Positions 1 to 7,439 of a stretch of 64,000 nt of DNA are shown here, in pieces. Below the pieces are notes generated by a model, which was not told where the DNA came from, made no database searches, and was given only the letters and a program-made list of their open reading frames with translations. Within the stretch, counting starts at the first letter, position 1, and every line of letters begins with the position of its first letter. The position numbers were made by a program, and so were the translations under genes. The stretch is from Ciceribacter sp. T2.26MG-112.2 (GTDB taxonomy: Bacteria; Pseudomonadota; Alphaproteobacteria; Rhizobiales; Rhizobiaceae): NCBI RefSeq assembly GCF_900492205.1, contig NZ_UEYQ01000003.1, forward strand, positions 186,001-250,000. Reading direction: 5' to 3'.

Positions 1-1
1 G

Positions 2-793
2 ATTGCCTCGATCAGCGAAAGCACGTCGACGATTCACCATGGCTCGCTGGAAATCCGCCAGGCCGCCGACGACCTTGCCCATCGTACCGAGCGCCAGGCT
101 GCCGCGCTGGAGGAGGCCTCGGCCTCGATCACCGAGATCACCTCGGGAATTCGCGACGTCAGCCGCAGGGCAGAACACGCCGGCGGGCTGGTCCAGCGTG
201 CGACGGTGGACGCCCGGCATTCCGAGGCAGTCGTCCGGCAGACGGTGGACGCCATGGGGCGGATCGAGCAGTCTTCGGGTCAGATCGGCCAGATCATCGG
301 CGTCATCGATGACATCGCCTTCCAGACCAACCTCCTGGCCCTCAATGCCGGGGTCGAGGCGGCCCGTGCGGGCGAGGCCGGCAAGGGCTTTGCCGTCGTC
401 GCCCAGGAAGTGCGCGAACTCGCCCAGCGATCCGCCCATGCCGCCCGCGAGATCAAGGAACTGATCGCCCGTTCCGCGAGCGAGGTGAGGACCGGCGTGA
501 CGCTGGTCGGGCAGACGGGAGAGGCGCTGAAGGGCATCGAGTCCCATGTGGAAACGATCAATGACGAGATCATGGCGATCGTCTCGGCCGCCCGCCAGCA
601 GTCCGCCGCGCTTGGCGAGATCAGCGCCGCCGTCGGGCAGATGGACCAGGTGACCCAGCAGAACGCCGCCATGGTCGAGGAAACCAGCGCCGCCACGCAC
701 GGTCTCGCCAACGAGGCGGACCGGCTGAACGAGCAGGTGGCGCTGTTCCGCCTGGCCGAGGCCAGCCGCAGCCGTTCCCTACGCGCCGCGTAA
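2..793 (+). CDS. Methyl-accepting chemotaxis protein, C-terminal part (partial)
   Basis: This is the cytoplasmic signalling half of a chemoreceptor; the reading frame is open at the left window edge, so the sensor and membrane part lie outside. The visible 263 residues contain the conserved hairpin tip ([16 protein letters not shown] followed by [19 protein letters not shown]) that contacts CheA and CheW, flanked by long heptad-patterned helices with Ala/Glu/Gln-rich methylation-type segments. An internal ATG at 206 is not a credible start, because homology continues upstream of it. A strong hairpin terminator follows 25 bases after the stop. The ligand cannot be inferred. The signalling core is almost the same as in the second receptor at 20745-22340. 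Confidence 0.93.
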   Translation: MASISESTSTIHHGSLEIRQAADDLAHRTERQAAALEEASASITEITSGIRDVSRRAEHAGGLVQRATVDARHSEAVVRQTVDAMGRIEQSSGQIGQIIGVIDDIAFQTNLLALNAGVEAARAGEAGKGFAVVAQEVRELAQRSAHAAREIKELIARSASEVRTGVTLVGQTGEALKGIESHVETINDEIMAIVSAARQQSAALGEISAAVGQMDQVTQQNAAMVEETSAATHGLANEADRLNEQVALFRLAEASRSRSLRAA

Positions 794-817
794 TCGGTTC
801 GTCCATCCGAAAGGGTG

Positions 818-839
818 ACGGGGGCCTTGAGGCCCCCGT
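818..839 (+). terminator. Hairpin terminator after the chemoreceptor gene
   Basis: A perfect 9-bp GC-rich stem (ACGGGGGCC / GGCCCCCGT) closes a TTGA tetraloop 25 bases after the receptor stop. The T-tract is weak (GTTCACGTTTCC), so this is a probable rather than classical intrinsic terminator. Confidence 0.6.
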
Positions 840-922
840 TCACGTTTCCTGGTCATGATGCCCCAGCGCAAACAAACCCCTTCAGGGATCGTCAGACGGC
901 GCAGCGCGCCCATTCTCCCGAC

Positions 923-2452
923 CTATTCGCCGCGCGGAAATCGCTGACTCTCCTCAAGGATGTTCAGGTCCATGTGATTGCGCATATAGCGCTCCGATGC
1001 CTTCTGCAGCGGCTGGTAGTCCCAGGGGAAGTAAGCCCCGTTGCGCAAGGCGGCATAGACCACGCGGCGCCGGGCCTGGCTCTCGCGCACGGCGGCGTCG
1101 TAGCGCTTGAGATCCCAGCGCCCTGCCGCCAAAGCTTCGAGCCGCCGGAGGGTCTCGGCATGGGCCGGCTGGCTTGCCAGGTTCTGCAATTCCTGCGGAT
1201 CGCTGTCCAGATCGACGAGGATCGGCGGATCTCGGTCGCACAGCGTCAGCTTGAAGCTGCCGTCCCGGATCGCGACCAGCGGCGCGATCGACCCCTCGGC
1301 CGCATATTCCATCGGCACGGCACCGCGTTCGCCAGAACCTCGTGCCAGAGGCATCAGATCCTCGCCGTCGGTCCAGGCGGCAAGCGTCGACATGTCGATG
1401 CCGGCAAGACTGGCAAGCGTCGGGGTCACGTCGAGCGTTGAAACGGGCTCGGCCACCAGCCTTGCCTCCAGCCCCGGCGCCGACAACATCAGCGGCACGC
1501 GGGCCGAACCTTCAAAGAAGTTCATCTTGAACCACAGGCCGCGCTCGCCCAGCATGTCGCCATGGTCGGAGACGAACAGGATCGCCGTATTGTCCGCCAT
1601 CCGGGTCCGCTCCAGCACGTCGAGGATCTCGCCGATCTTCTCGTCGACATAGGAAATGTTGGCGAAATAACCGCGGCGGGCGCGACGGATGTCCTCGTCG
1701 CTGATGGCAAAGGCCGTATGGTCGCAGGCATCCATCAGCCGCTTCGAATGTGGGTCCTGGGCGTCATAGGGGATCGCCGGCACGGTGGGGTCGAGCGCCG
1801 GGCAGTCCTCGTAGAGGTCCCAGAACTTGCGCCTTGCCACGTAAGGATCGTGCGGATGGGTGAAACTCACCGTCAGGCACCACGGCCGCTCGTCCTGGCC
1901 GCGCGACAGATCGTAGAGCCGGCGTGTCGCATGGTAGGCGACCTCGTCGTCATACTCCATCTGGTTGGTGATCTCCGCCACGCCCGCCCCGGTGACGGAG
2001 CCGAGATTATGGTACCACCAGTCGATGCGTTCACCGGGTTTGGAATAGTCCGGCGTCCAGCCGAAGTCGGCCGGGTAGATATCGGTGGTCAGCCGCTCCT
2101 CGAAGCCGTGTAACTGGTCCGGGCCGACGAAGTGCATCTTGCCCGACAGGCTGGTCTGGTAGCCGGCATTGCGCAGGTGGTGGGCGAAGGTCGGAATGTC
2201 GGAGGCGAATTCCGCCGCATTGTCGTAGACGCGGGTGCGGCTCGGCAATTGCCCCGACATGAACGAGGCCCGCGCCGGCGCGCAGAGCGGGCTGGCCGTA
2301 TAGGTGTTGGCGAAGCGCACGGAGCGCTTCGCCAGGGATTTCAGATTCGGTGCATGAAGAAACTCAGCCGGCCCGTCGGGGAAGAGCGTGCCGTTGAACT
2401 GGTCGACCATCAGGATCAGGATGTTCGGACGGGCTTGCACGATGCTGTCCAT
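923..2452 (-). CDS. betC: Choline-sulfatase
   Basis: BetC hydrolyses choline-O-sulfate to choline and sulfate in the cytoplasm, feeding glycine-betaine synthesis. The 509-residue protein has the usual family length. The sulfatase active-site signature C-x-P-x-R is present at Cys57-Arg61 (LCAPARAS), where the Cys is converted to formylglycine. The metal-binding motif VSDHGDMLGE is present in the second half, and the N-terminal ILMVDQFNG matches choline-sulfatases rather than arylsulfatases in general. The C-terminal extension (WDLKRYDAAVRESQARRR onward) is also typical of BetC. It lies one base downstream of choX on the same strand, and a LysR regulator diverges from choX, so the three form one choline-sulfate locus. 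No betA, betB or betI is in the window. Confidence 0.93.
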   Translation of the reverse strand: MDSIVQARPNILILMVDQFNGTLFPDGPAEFLHAPNLKSLAKRSVRFANTYTASPLCAPARASFMSGQLPSRTRVYDNAAEFASDIPTFAHHLRNAGYQTSLSGKMHFVGPDQLHGFEERLTTDIYPADFGWTPDYSKPGERIDWWYHNLGSVTGAGVAEITNQMEYDDEVAYHATRRLYDLSRGQDERPWCLTVSFTHPHDPYVARRKFWDLYEDCPALDPTVPAIPYDAQDPHSKRLMDACDHTAFAISDEDIRRARRGYFANISYVDEKIGEILDVLERTRMADNTAILFVSDHGDMLGERGLWFKMNFFEGSARVPLMLSAPGLEARLVAEPVSTLDVTPTLASLAGIDMSTLAAWTDGEDLMPLARGSGERGAVPMEYAAEGSIAPLVAIRDGSFKLTLCDRDPPILVDLDSDPQELQNLASQPAHAETLRRLEALAAGRWDLKRYDAAVRESQARRRVVYAALRNGAYFPWDYQPLQKASERYMRNHMDLNILEESQRFPRGE

Positions 2453-2453
2453 C

Positions 2454-3413
2454 TCAGAGCCCGAGAGACGTCTTGACGGCTTCCGCGCCGGGCTTGCCGT
2501 CGAGCGTCGTTACGCCGGACAGCCAGCTTTCGAGCACGGCGGGGTTGGCCTTGAGCCAGGCGCTCGCCGCATCCTTGGAATCCTTGCCGCCGAGAATCTC
2601 GCCCATCAGCACGTTCTCCATGCTCACTTCGAACTTCAGCTGCTTGAACAGACCGGCCGCATTCGGGCAGCTTTCCGACCAGCCGGTCCGCGCCAGCGTA
2701 TAGACCTCGGCGCCCCCGTAATTGGGTCCGAAATGGGCATCGCCGCCGGAGAGGTAGGTGATCTGGAAGCGCTCGTTCATCGGATGCGGTGCCCAGGCAA
2801 GGAAAACCACGCCCTTGCCTTCCTTCGTCGCTCGTTCGACCTGCGAGAGCATGGCCTGTTCGCCGGATTCGACCAGCTTCCAGTCCTTCAAGCCGAACTC
2901 GCCGGCGTCGATCATCTTCTGGATATTGAGATTGGCCGGTGCGCCGGGCTCGATGCCGTAGATCGTGCGTTCGAACTCGTCGCCATGCTTTTCGAGATCG
3001 GCGAAATCCTTCACGCCTTTCTCGGCCGAGGCGGTCGGCACCGCCAGGGTGAACTTGGCGCCCTCGAGATTCTTGTTCAGCACCTCGACCGCCTTGGCGG
3101 CGTTCAGGTCGTCGATGAAGGCCTGTTGCGCCGGCATCCAGTTGCCGAGGAAGACATCGATCTCGCCGTTCTTCATCGACTGGTAGCCGATCGGCACGGC
3201 GAGCGTCTTGACCTCGGGCTGATAGCCGAGCGCTTCGAGGAGCACGGATGCGACGCCATTGGTGGCTGTAATGTCGGTCCAACCGGGATCAGACAGGCGA
3301 ATGGTCTTGCAGCTCTCGGCATCGGCGGCCAGAGCCGGAGCGGCTAAGGCCATGGAAACCGCGAGCGCGACGCCGCCGAGCCACAGCCTGGTCATGCTTC
3401 TATTCTGGTGCAT
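2454..3413 (-). CDS. choX: Choline ABC transporter periplasmic binding protein
   Basis: ChoX is the periplasmic receptor that delivers choline to the ChoWV importer. A signal peptide occupies about residues 1-30 (hydrophobic core LWLGGVALAVSMALAA, cleavage near ALAADA). The residues of the aromatic choline-binding box described for Sinorhizobium meliloti ChoX can be placed with a constant offset of +2: Trp45 and Asp47 in GWTDI, Trp92 in LGNWMPA and Trp207 in FLAWAPHP. The fourth position, Tyr119 in S. meliloti, is Phe121 here (GAKFTLAVP). The gene starts the leftward choX-betC unit; ATG at 3413 follows a GAGGGA element, and an in-frame ATG at 3395 is an alternative. The permease and ATPase genes choW and choV are absent from the window. 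Confidence 0.92.
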   Translation of the reverse strand: MHQNRSMTRLWLGGVALAVSMALAAPALAADAESCKTIRLSDPGWTDITATNGVASVLLEALGYQPEVKTLAVPIGYQSMKNGEIDVFLGNWMPAQQAFIDDLNAAKAVEVLNKNLEGAKFTLAVPTASAEKGVKDFADLEKHGDEFERTIYGIEPGAPANLNIQKMIDAGEFGLKDWKLVESGEQAMLSQVERATKEGKGVVFLAWAPHPMNERFQITYLSGGDAHFGPNYGGAEVYTLARTGWSESCPNAAGLFKQLKFEVSMENVLMGEILGGKDSKDAASAWLKANPAVLESWLSGVTTLDGKPGAEAVKTSLGL

Positions 3414-3502
3414 GTCTTCGTTCCCTCTTTTTTGATATTCGCCAGGTTTATTGAAGCGGAAACTACGTTAGGCTGTGAAGCTCGAAAGTTCTGATCGTTG
3501 AC

Positions 3503-3517
3503 ATAAGGATACCTTAT
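3503..3517. promoter_or_regulatory. Palindrome over the LysR start codon (putative autoregulatory LysR box)
   Basis: A perfect 15-base inverted repeat, ATAAGG-ata-CCTTAT, contains the T-N11-A pattern of LysR-type binding sites. It overlaps both the AAGGA ribosome binding site (3505-3509) and the ATG (3516) of the divergent regulator gene. A TTGACA hexamer sits immediately upstream at 3498-3503. The position suggests repression of the regulator by itself, and perhaps control of choX 90 bases away; this is inference. Confidence 0.5.
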
Positions 3518-4466
3518 GGCAGATGCGCCGGTGGACCTCGGATGGATGCGGCTTCTGGTCGAGATCGGCCGGCGTGGCTCCCTGTCGGCCGCCGCACGTG
3601 CACGGGGATTGAGCCAACCGGCGGTGAGCTACCAGATCCGGCTCCTCGAGCAGAGTTTCGGGGCGCCCCTGTTGCGCCGTCTGCATCGCGGCGTGGCACT
3701 GACGGACGAGGGCCGGCGGGTGTTCGACATCGCCGCGCGCACGGTCCAGGAACTGGATGAGGTCGAGCGGGTCATTCGTGCCGCCAGCCAGAGGCCCGTC
3801 ATCCGGCTGTGCACCGATTATGCCTTCTCCAGCCTCTGGCTCATTCCCCGCATGCACGCGTTTCGCCAGTCCCATCCCGAACTGGATCTGCAGATCGTCG
3901 CGACGCAGCGCCTCGCCAGCGACTGGGAGGAGGGGGCCGACATCGCCGTCGCCTTCGGTTCGCATGGCGAGCTCGGTCAGGATGCTATCCTGCTGATGCC
4001 GGAGCGTGTCGTGCCGGTCTGCACACCGGCCTTTCTCGAGCGTCATGGTCCGTTCGATCATCCCGAAGCCCTGACGGCAGTTCCGCTCATCCATCTGGAT
4101 GCGGCAGTCCCGTCGCCGTGGTTCGAGTGGCCGAGCTATCTCGGCAGGACGGAGACGAGCCGCAAACCGGATGCCGGCCATGGCGACATGAGCTTCAACA
4201 CCTATGCCATGGTCATACAGGCGGCGCTGGGAGGGCAGGGTCTGGCCCTGGGATGGCTCGGCCTCGTCGACCAGACACTCGACAGTGGTCTGCTCTGCCC
4301 GGCGGGTGGCGTGCTCGAAGGCGCGGATCGCGGCTATTGGCTTCTGGTTCCTCGGGCGCGACGAGCAAGCGTCGCCCAACTGGCCGCCTGGCTGGTCAAG
4401 GAAGCACGCGGCGGTACCAAGGGCGCGGATATCACATTGGAACCGGCAGACGAAGCCTCGGAATAG
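3516..4466 (+). CDS. LysR-type regulator of choline-sulfate utilisation
   Basis: A 316-residue LysR-family transcription factor. The N-terminal winged helix-turn-helix is at about residues 8-65 (GSLSAAARARGLSQPAVSYQIRLLE with short breaks), followed by a periplasmic-binding-like effector domain beginning near VIRLCTDYAFSSLWLIPRM, which resembles the GcvA subgroup. It diverges from choX-betC with 102 bases between the starts. The same gene set is known in rhizobia and pseudomonads, where this regulator is named the choline-sulfate utilisation transcription factor. Its likely ligand is choline or choline sulfate, by context only. ATG at 3516 is preceded by AAGGA at six bases; both are inside a palindrome that may be its operator. 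Confidence 0.85.
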   Translation: MADAPVDLGWMRLLVEIGRRGSLSAAARARGLSQPAVSYQIRLLEQSFGAPLLRRLHRGVALTDEGRRVFDIAARTVQELDEVERVIRAASQRPVIRLCTDYAFSSLWLIPRMHAFRQSHPELDLQIVATQRLASDWEEGADIAVAFGSHGELGQDAILLMPERVVPVCTPAFLERHGPFDHPEALTAVPLIHLDAAVPSPWFEWPSYLGRTETSRKPDAGHGDMSFNTYAMVIQAALGGQGLALGWLGLVDQTLDSGLLCPAGGVLEGADRGYWLLVPRARRASVAQLAAWLVKEARGGTKGADITLEPADEASE

Positions 4467-4485
4467 AATCGCTCGAGGTCTTTTG

Positions 4486-5313
4486 TTACAGAAGATTGGC
4501 GATGCGGCAGAACTCCTCGACCGACAAGGTCTCGGCTCGCCGCGCCGGATCGATCCCCGCCCTGGCCAGCAACGCCTCGCCGCCGAGCGATTTCAGGCTC
4601 TGGCGCAGCATCTTGCGGCGTTGCCCGAAGGCGGCCTGCGTCACGCGTTCCAGCTTCTCCACGTCGCAGCGAAGCGGTTCCTGTCTCGGCACCAAATGCA
4701 CGACCGAGGAGGTGACCTTCGGCGGTGGTGTAAACGCCTGCGGCGGTACGTCGAAGGCCATGTGTGCCTCGGTGCGCCAGCCGCACAGCACGCCCAGCCG
4801 GCCATAGTGATCGTCGCTCTCGTCGGCGACGATGCGCAGGCCCACTTCCCGCTGGAACATCAGCGTCAACGACTGCCAGAACGGCGGCCAGTTTCGCGGC
4901 AGAAGCCAGTTGATCAGGAGTTGCGTGCCGACATTATAGGGCAGGTTGGCGATGATCTTCACCGGACCATCCGGCGCCATCGCCTCGAAATCGGTTTTCA
5001 GCGCATCGCCCTCGATCACCTCGAGACGGCCGGGATAGTGCTCGGCGATTTCGGCAAGCGCCGGCAGGCAGCGGGCGTCGCGCTCGACGGCAATGACCTT
5101 CTTGGCGCCGAGCGACAGGATGGCGCGCGTCAGGCCGCCGGGGCCGGGGCCGACCTCGAACACGGTCACGCCTTCGAGCGGTCCGGCTGTCCGGGCAATC
5201 TTCTGGGTCAGGTTTAGGTCGAGCAGAAAGTTCTGGCCGAGCGCCTTGCGCGCGTCGAGCCCGTGGCGGGCGATCACGTCGCGCAGTGGCGGCAGTCCGT
5301 CGATGGCCGCCAT
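4486..5313 (-). CDS. rsmA: 16S rRNA (adenine1518-N6/adenine1519-N6)-dimethyltransferase
   Basis: RsmA (KsgA) dimethylates two adjacent adenines in the 3'-terminal helix of 16S rRNA during small-subunit maturation. The 275-residue protein has the family length, the SAM-binding loop [11 protein letters not shown] near residue 50, and the catalytic motif NLPYNVGT near residue 125. The N-terminal [12 protein letters not shown] segment is a family hallmark. It is the last gene of a leftward run lptF-lptG-lptD-surA-pdxA-rsmA, and its ATG shares one base with the pdxA stop codon (TGATG arrangement), implying translational coupling. It ends 19 bases from the convergent LysR gene. Confidence 0.96.
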   Translation of the reverse strand: MAAIDGLPPLRDVIARHGLDARKALGQNFLLDLNLTQKIARTAGPLEGVTVFEVGPGPGGLTRAILSLGAKKVIAVERDARCLPALAEIAEHYPGRLEVIEGDALKTDFEAMAPDGPVKIIANLPYNVGTQLLINWLLPRNWPPFWQSLTLMFQREVGLRIVADESDDHYGRLGVLCGWRTEAHMAFDVPPQAFTPPPKVTSSVVHLVPRQEPLRCDVEKLERVTQAAFGQRRKMLRQSLKSLGGEALLARAGIDPARRAETLSVEEFCRIANLL

Positions 5314-6338
5314 CAGGATCTTGCTTCGCTCGTCCGGCTGATCTCGTCGGCGAGCTTCAGCGCCGCGACCAGGCTGTCCTCGCGGGCGATGCCCTGGCCG
5401 GCAATGCCGAAGGCGGTCCCGTGGTCCGGCGAGGTGCGGACGAAGGGAAGGCCGAGCGTGACATTGACCGAATCGTCGAAGCCGAGGGCCTTGACCGGGA
5501 TCAGCGCCTGATCGTGATACATGCAGATCGCCACGTCGTAGCGGCGGCGGGCCTCGTCATGGAACATGGTGTCGGCCGGCAGCGGGCCGAAGGCATCGAT
5601 ACCCTCGCTGCGCAGCGTCATGACGGCCGGATGGATGATGCCCTCGTCCTCGTGGCCGATCGCGCCACCTTCGCCGGCATGCGGGTTGAGGCCGGCGACG
5701 GCGAGGCGGGGATGGGCGATGCCGAAACGGTTCTTGAGATCGGCGGCGACGATCCGGCAGGTTTCGACAATGACGGCCTCGCTGAGCGCCCCGGGGACGT
5801 CCTTGATCGGGATGTGGATCGTCACGGGCACGGCGCGGACTTTCGGACCGGCCAGCATCATCACCGGGCGATAGGTCTCGCCGGTGCGGCGCTTAGCGAG
5901 TTCGGCGAGAAATTCGGTGTGGCCAGGAAAGCCGAAACCCGCCTCGTAAAGCACGGACTTGGCGATCGGGTTGGTGACCATGGCGCGCGCCTTGCCATCG
6001 AAACACAGCTGAACGGCGGTTTCGATCGCCGCGATCGTGCCCTTGGCATTGGCGACATGCGGCTCGCCGGCAACGACATCGAAGCCGATCGGCACGGAAA
6101 GAACCGGAAGCGCCGTGTCGAACACGGAGACCGCACCGGCGGCATCGGTTTCCTTGAGCGCCACGTCGAGATCGAGCTGGCGTGCACGAACGGCAAGAAC
6201 GGCGGGGTCGCCAATGTAGAGGAAAGGCGGCACCCGATGCTCCGCCCGCTTCACCCAGGCGGCGAGCGCGATGTCGGGACCAATGCCTGCCGGGTCGCCC
6301 TGGCTCAGTGCAAGAGGAAGATGGTCGGCAGGAGTCAT
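5313..6338 (-). CDS. pdxA: 4-hydroxythreonine-4-phosphate dehydrogenase
   Basis: PdxA oxidises 4-phosphohydroxy-L-threonine in the DXP-dependent route to pyridoxal 5'-phosphate. The 341-residue product starts with [17 protein letters not shown], the conserved N-terminus. It carries the metal-binding histidines of the family in FPGHTEF and NPHAGEGG and the later MYHDQALIP segment. Only 12 bases separate its start from the surA stop, and it overlaps rsmA by one base, so it is inside the leftward operon. The surA-pdxA-rsmA order is widespread in Proteobacteria. Confidence 0.96.
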   Translation of the reverse strand: MTPADHLPLALSQGDPAGIGPDIALAAWVKRAEHRVPPFLYIGDPAVLAVRARQLDLDVALKETDAAGAVSVFDTALPVLSVPIGFDVVAGEPHVANAKGTIAAIETAVQLCFDGKARAMVTNPIAKSVLYEAGFGFPGHTEFLAELAKRRTGETYRPVMMLAGPKVRAVPVTIHIPIKDVPGALSEAVIVETCRIVAADLKNRFGIAHPRLAVAGLNPHAGEGGAIGHEDEGIIHPAVMTLRSEGIDAFGPLPADTMFHDEARRRYDVAICMYHDQALIPVKALGFDDSVNVTLGLPFVRTSPDHGTAFGIAGQGIAREDSLVAALKLADEISRTSEARS

Positions 6339-6350
6339 CCGGTGCTCGGC

Positions 6351-7289
6351 TCAGTTGTTGACGATCTGTGCTTTCGCGCGCAGTTCGTCCAGGTATTTCT
6401 TGGCATTCGGATTGTCGTCCTGCTTCTCCTTGCCGAGGTCCTCGGCGCGGAACACGACTTCGGCCGCCACGTCGTCCGAGACCTGGCGCTGGTTGCAGAT
6501 CGCCAGAAACTCGACGCCACGCTCGGTCACGCGTGTGCCGGTCGTGCCGCCCTTGGCCTTCTCGATCAGCGGCTTCCAGTCCGCCGGCAGTTCGGGCTCG
6601 AGCACGCGGCCGAGATTGCGGATCGACACGTCGAGATAGTTCTTGGCGAAGTCCATGGCGCCGTCGCAGCCCGGGAACTTGGCGCGGGAGGCTTCCGCCT
6701 CGGCCTTGCGCTTGCCGGTGATGCCCTTCTTCGAAGCGGGCACGACGAAAATGACCTGCTTGAGGAAATATTCGGTGGTCACCGGCTTCTGCTTGTTTTC
6801 CAGGAGGCGGGTGACGAGATCCTGGTTCGACATCTTGTTCTTGGAACCGTACCGGGCGTTGATCAGGCGCGGCCAGCTCATCGAAACGGCGATATAGGCC
6901 TTGAAATGCTCGACGCCGACGCCGGCCTGGCCGAGGATCTGGGTCATCTGCTGCGGCGAAAGCTTGTTGCCCGAGGCAAACCGCGCATAGGCCGCATCAA
7001 CCTCGGACGTGCTGACCGACATGCCGACGCGGGCGATTTCCTGCCGCTTCAAGGCTTCCTCGATCATCTCTTCCTTGGCGATCTGGTTCAGATTGCCCTT
7101 GCGGCGCTGAAGGCGAAGAAAGGCGACCCGGCGGGCAACGTCGCCATTGGTGATGGCCGTCTTGTTGACGACGGCGACGACCTGGCTCGCAGCCTGAGCG
7201 ACATTGACGACGGACGCGTCACCCGCAATGATCGCCAGCGCGACCGTGCAGGCGAGCAGCATCCGCTTTCCCTTCTTTGCAATGGCCAT
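6351..7289 (-). CDS. surA: Periplasmic chaperone SurA-like peptidyl-prolyl isomerase
   Basis: A SurA-related periplasmic chaperone that would assist folding of outer-membrane proteins. After a basic start and a hydrophobic signal peptide (RMLLACTVALAIIAG, cleavage near NVAQAAS), the mature part has the SurA N-terminal chaperone region (VVAVVNKTAITNGDVARR). A parvulin-like region follows, but it is short and divergent. The open frame extends to 7394, but 7289 (or the adjacent ATG at 7292) is preferred because GGAAAGGA lies just upstream and the signal peptide then starts correctly. The product is 312 residues. It follows lptD with a 150-base gap, so it may have its own promoter, and its position beside lptD and pdxA matches SurA genes elsewhere. 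Confidence 0.87.
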   Translation of the reverse strand: MAIAKKGKRMLLACTVALAIIAGDASVVNVAQAASQVVAVVNKTAITNGDVARRVAFLRLQRRKGNLNQIAKEEMIEEALKRQEIARVGMSVSTSEVDAAYARFASGNKLSPQQMTQILGQAGVGVEHFKAYIAVSMSWPRLINARYGSKNKMSNQDLVTRLLENKQKPVTTEYFLKQVIFVVPASKKGITGKRKAEAEASRAKFPGCDGAMDFAKNYLDVSIRNLGRVLEPELPADWKPLIEKAKGGTTGTRVTERGVEFLAICNQRQVSDDVAAEVVFRAEDLGKEKQDDNPNAKKYLDELRAKAQIVNN

Positions 7290-7439
7290 CATCTTCCTTT
7301 CCAGCGGGAGCAAAACAGTGCTCAACCCGCCTACGCATAGTCCGGTGAAAGTATAATCTGCCGCACCGATTGCACAATCCGTGCGGCGAAACAATGACGA
7401 TGACCCCCAATCGCAAGGGGTTTTGCCGTGAAACCGGGC

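Noticed and set aside
321-460. Near-identical segment shared with the receptor at 21850-21990
   Set aside because: This is the universally conserved signalling tip of chemoreceptors, not a recombination repeat.
5286-7340. 684-codon plus-strand open frame opposite rsmA, pdxA and surA
   Set aside because: It is a GC-driven antisense shadow: Asp/Arg/Gly-rich low-information translation, no ribosome binding site, and it spans three well-supported genes on the other strand. The same applies to long frames at 7428-9299, 17422-18462, 18472-20325, 28614-30140 and 55347-56972.
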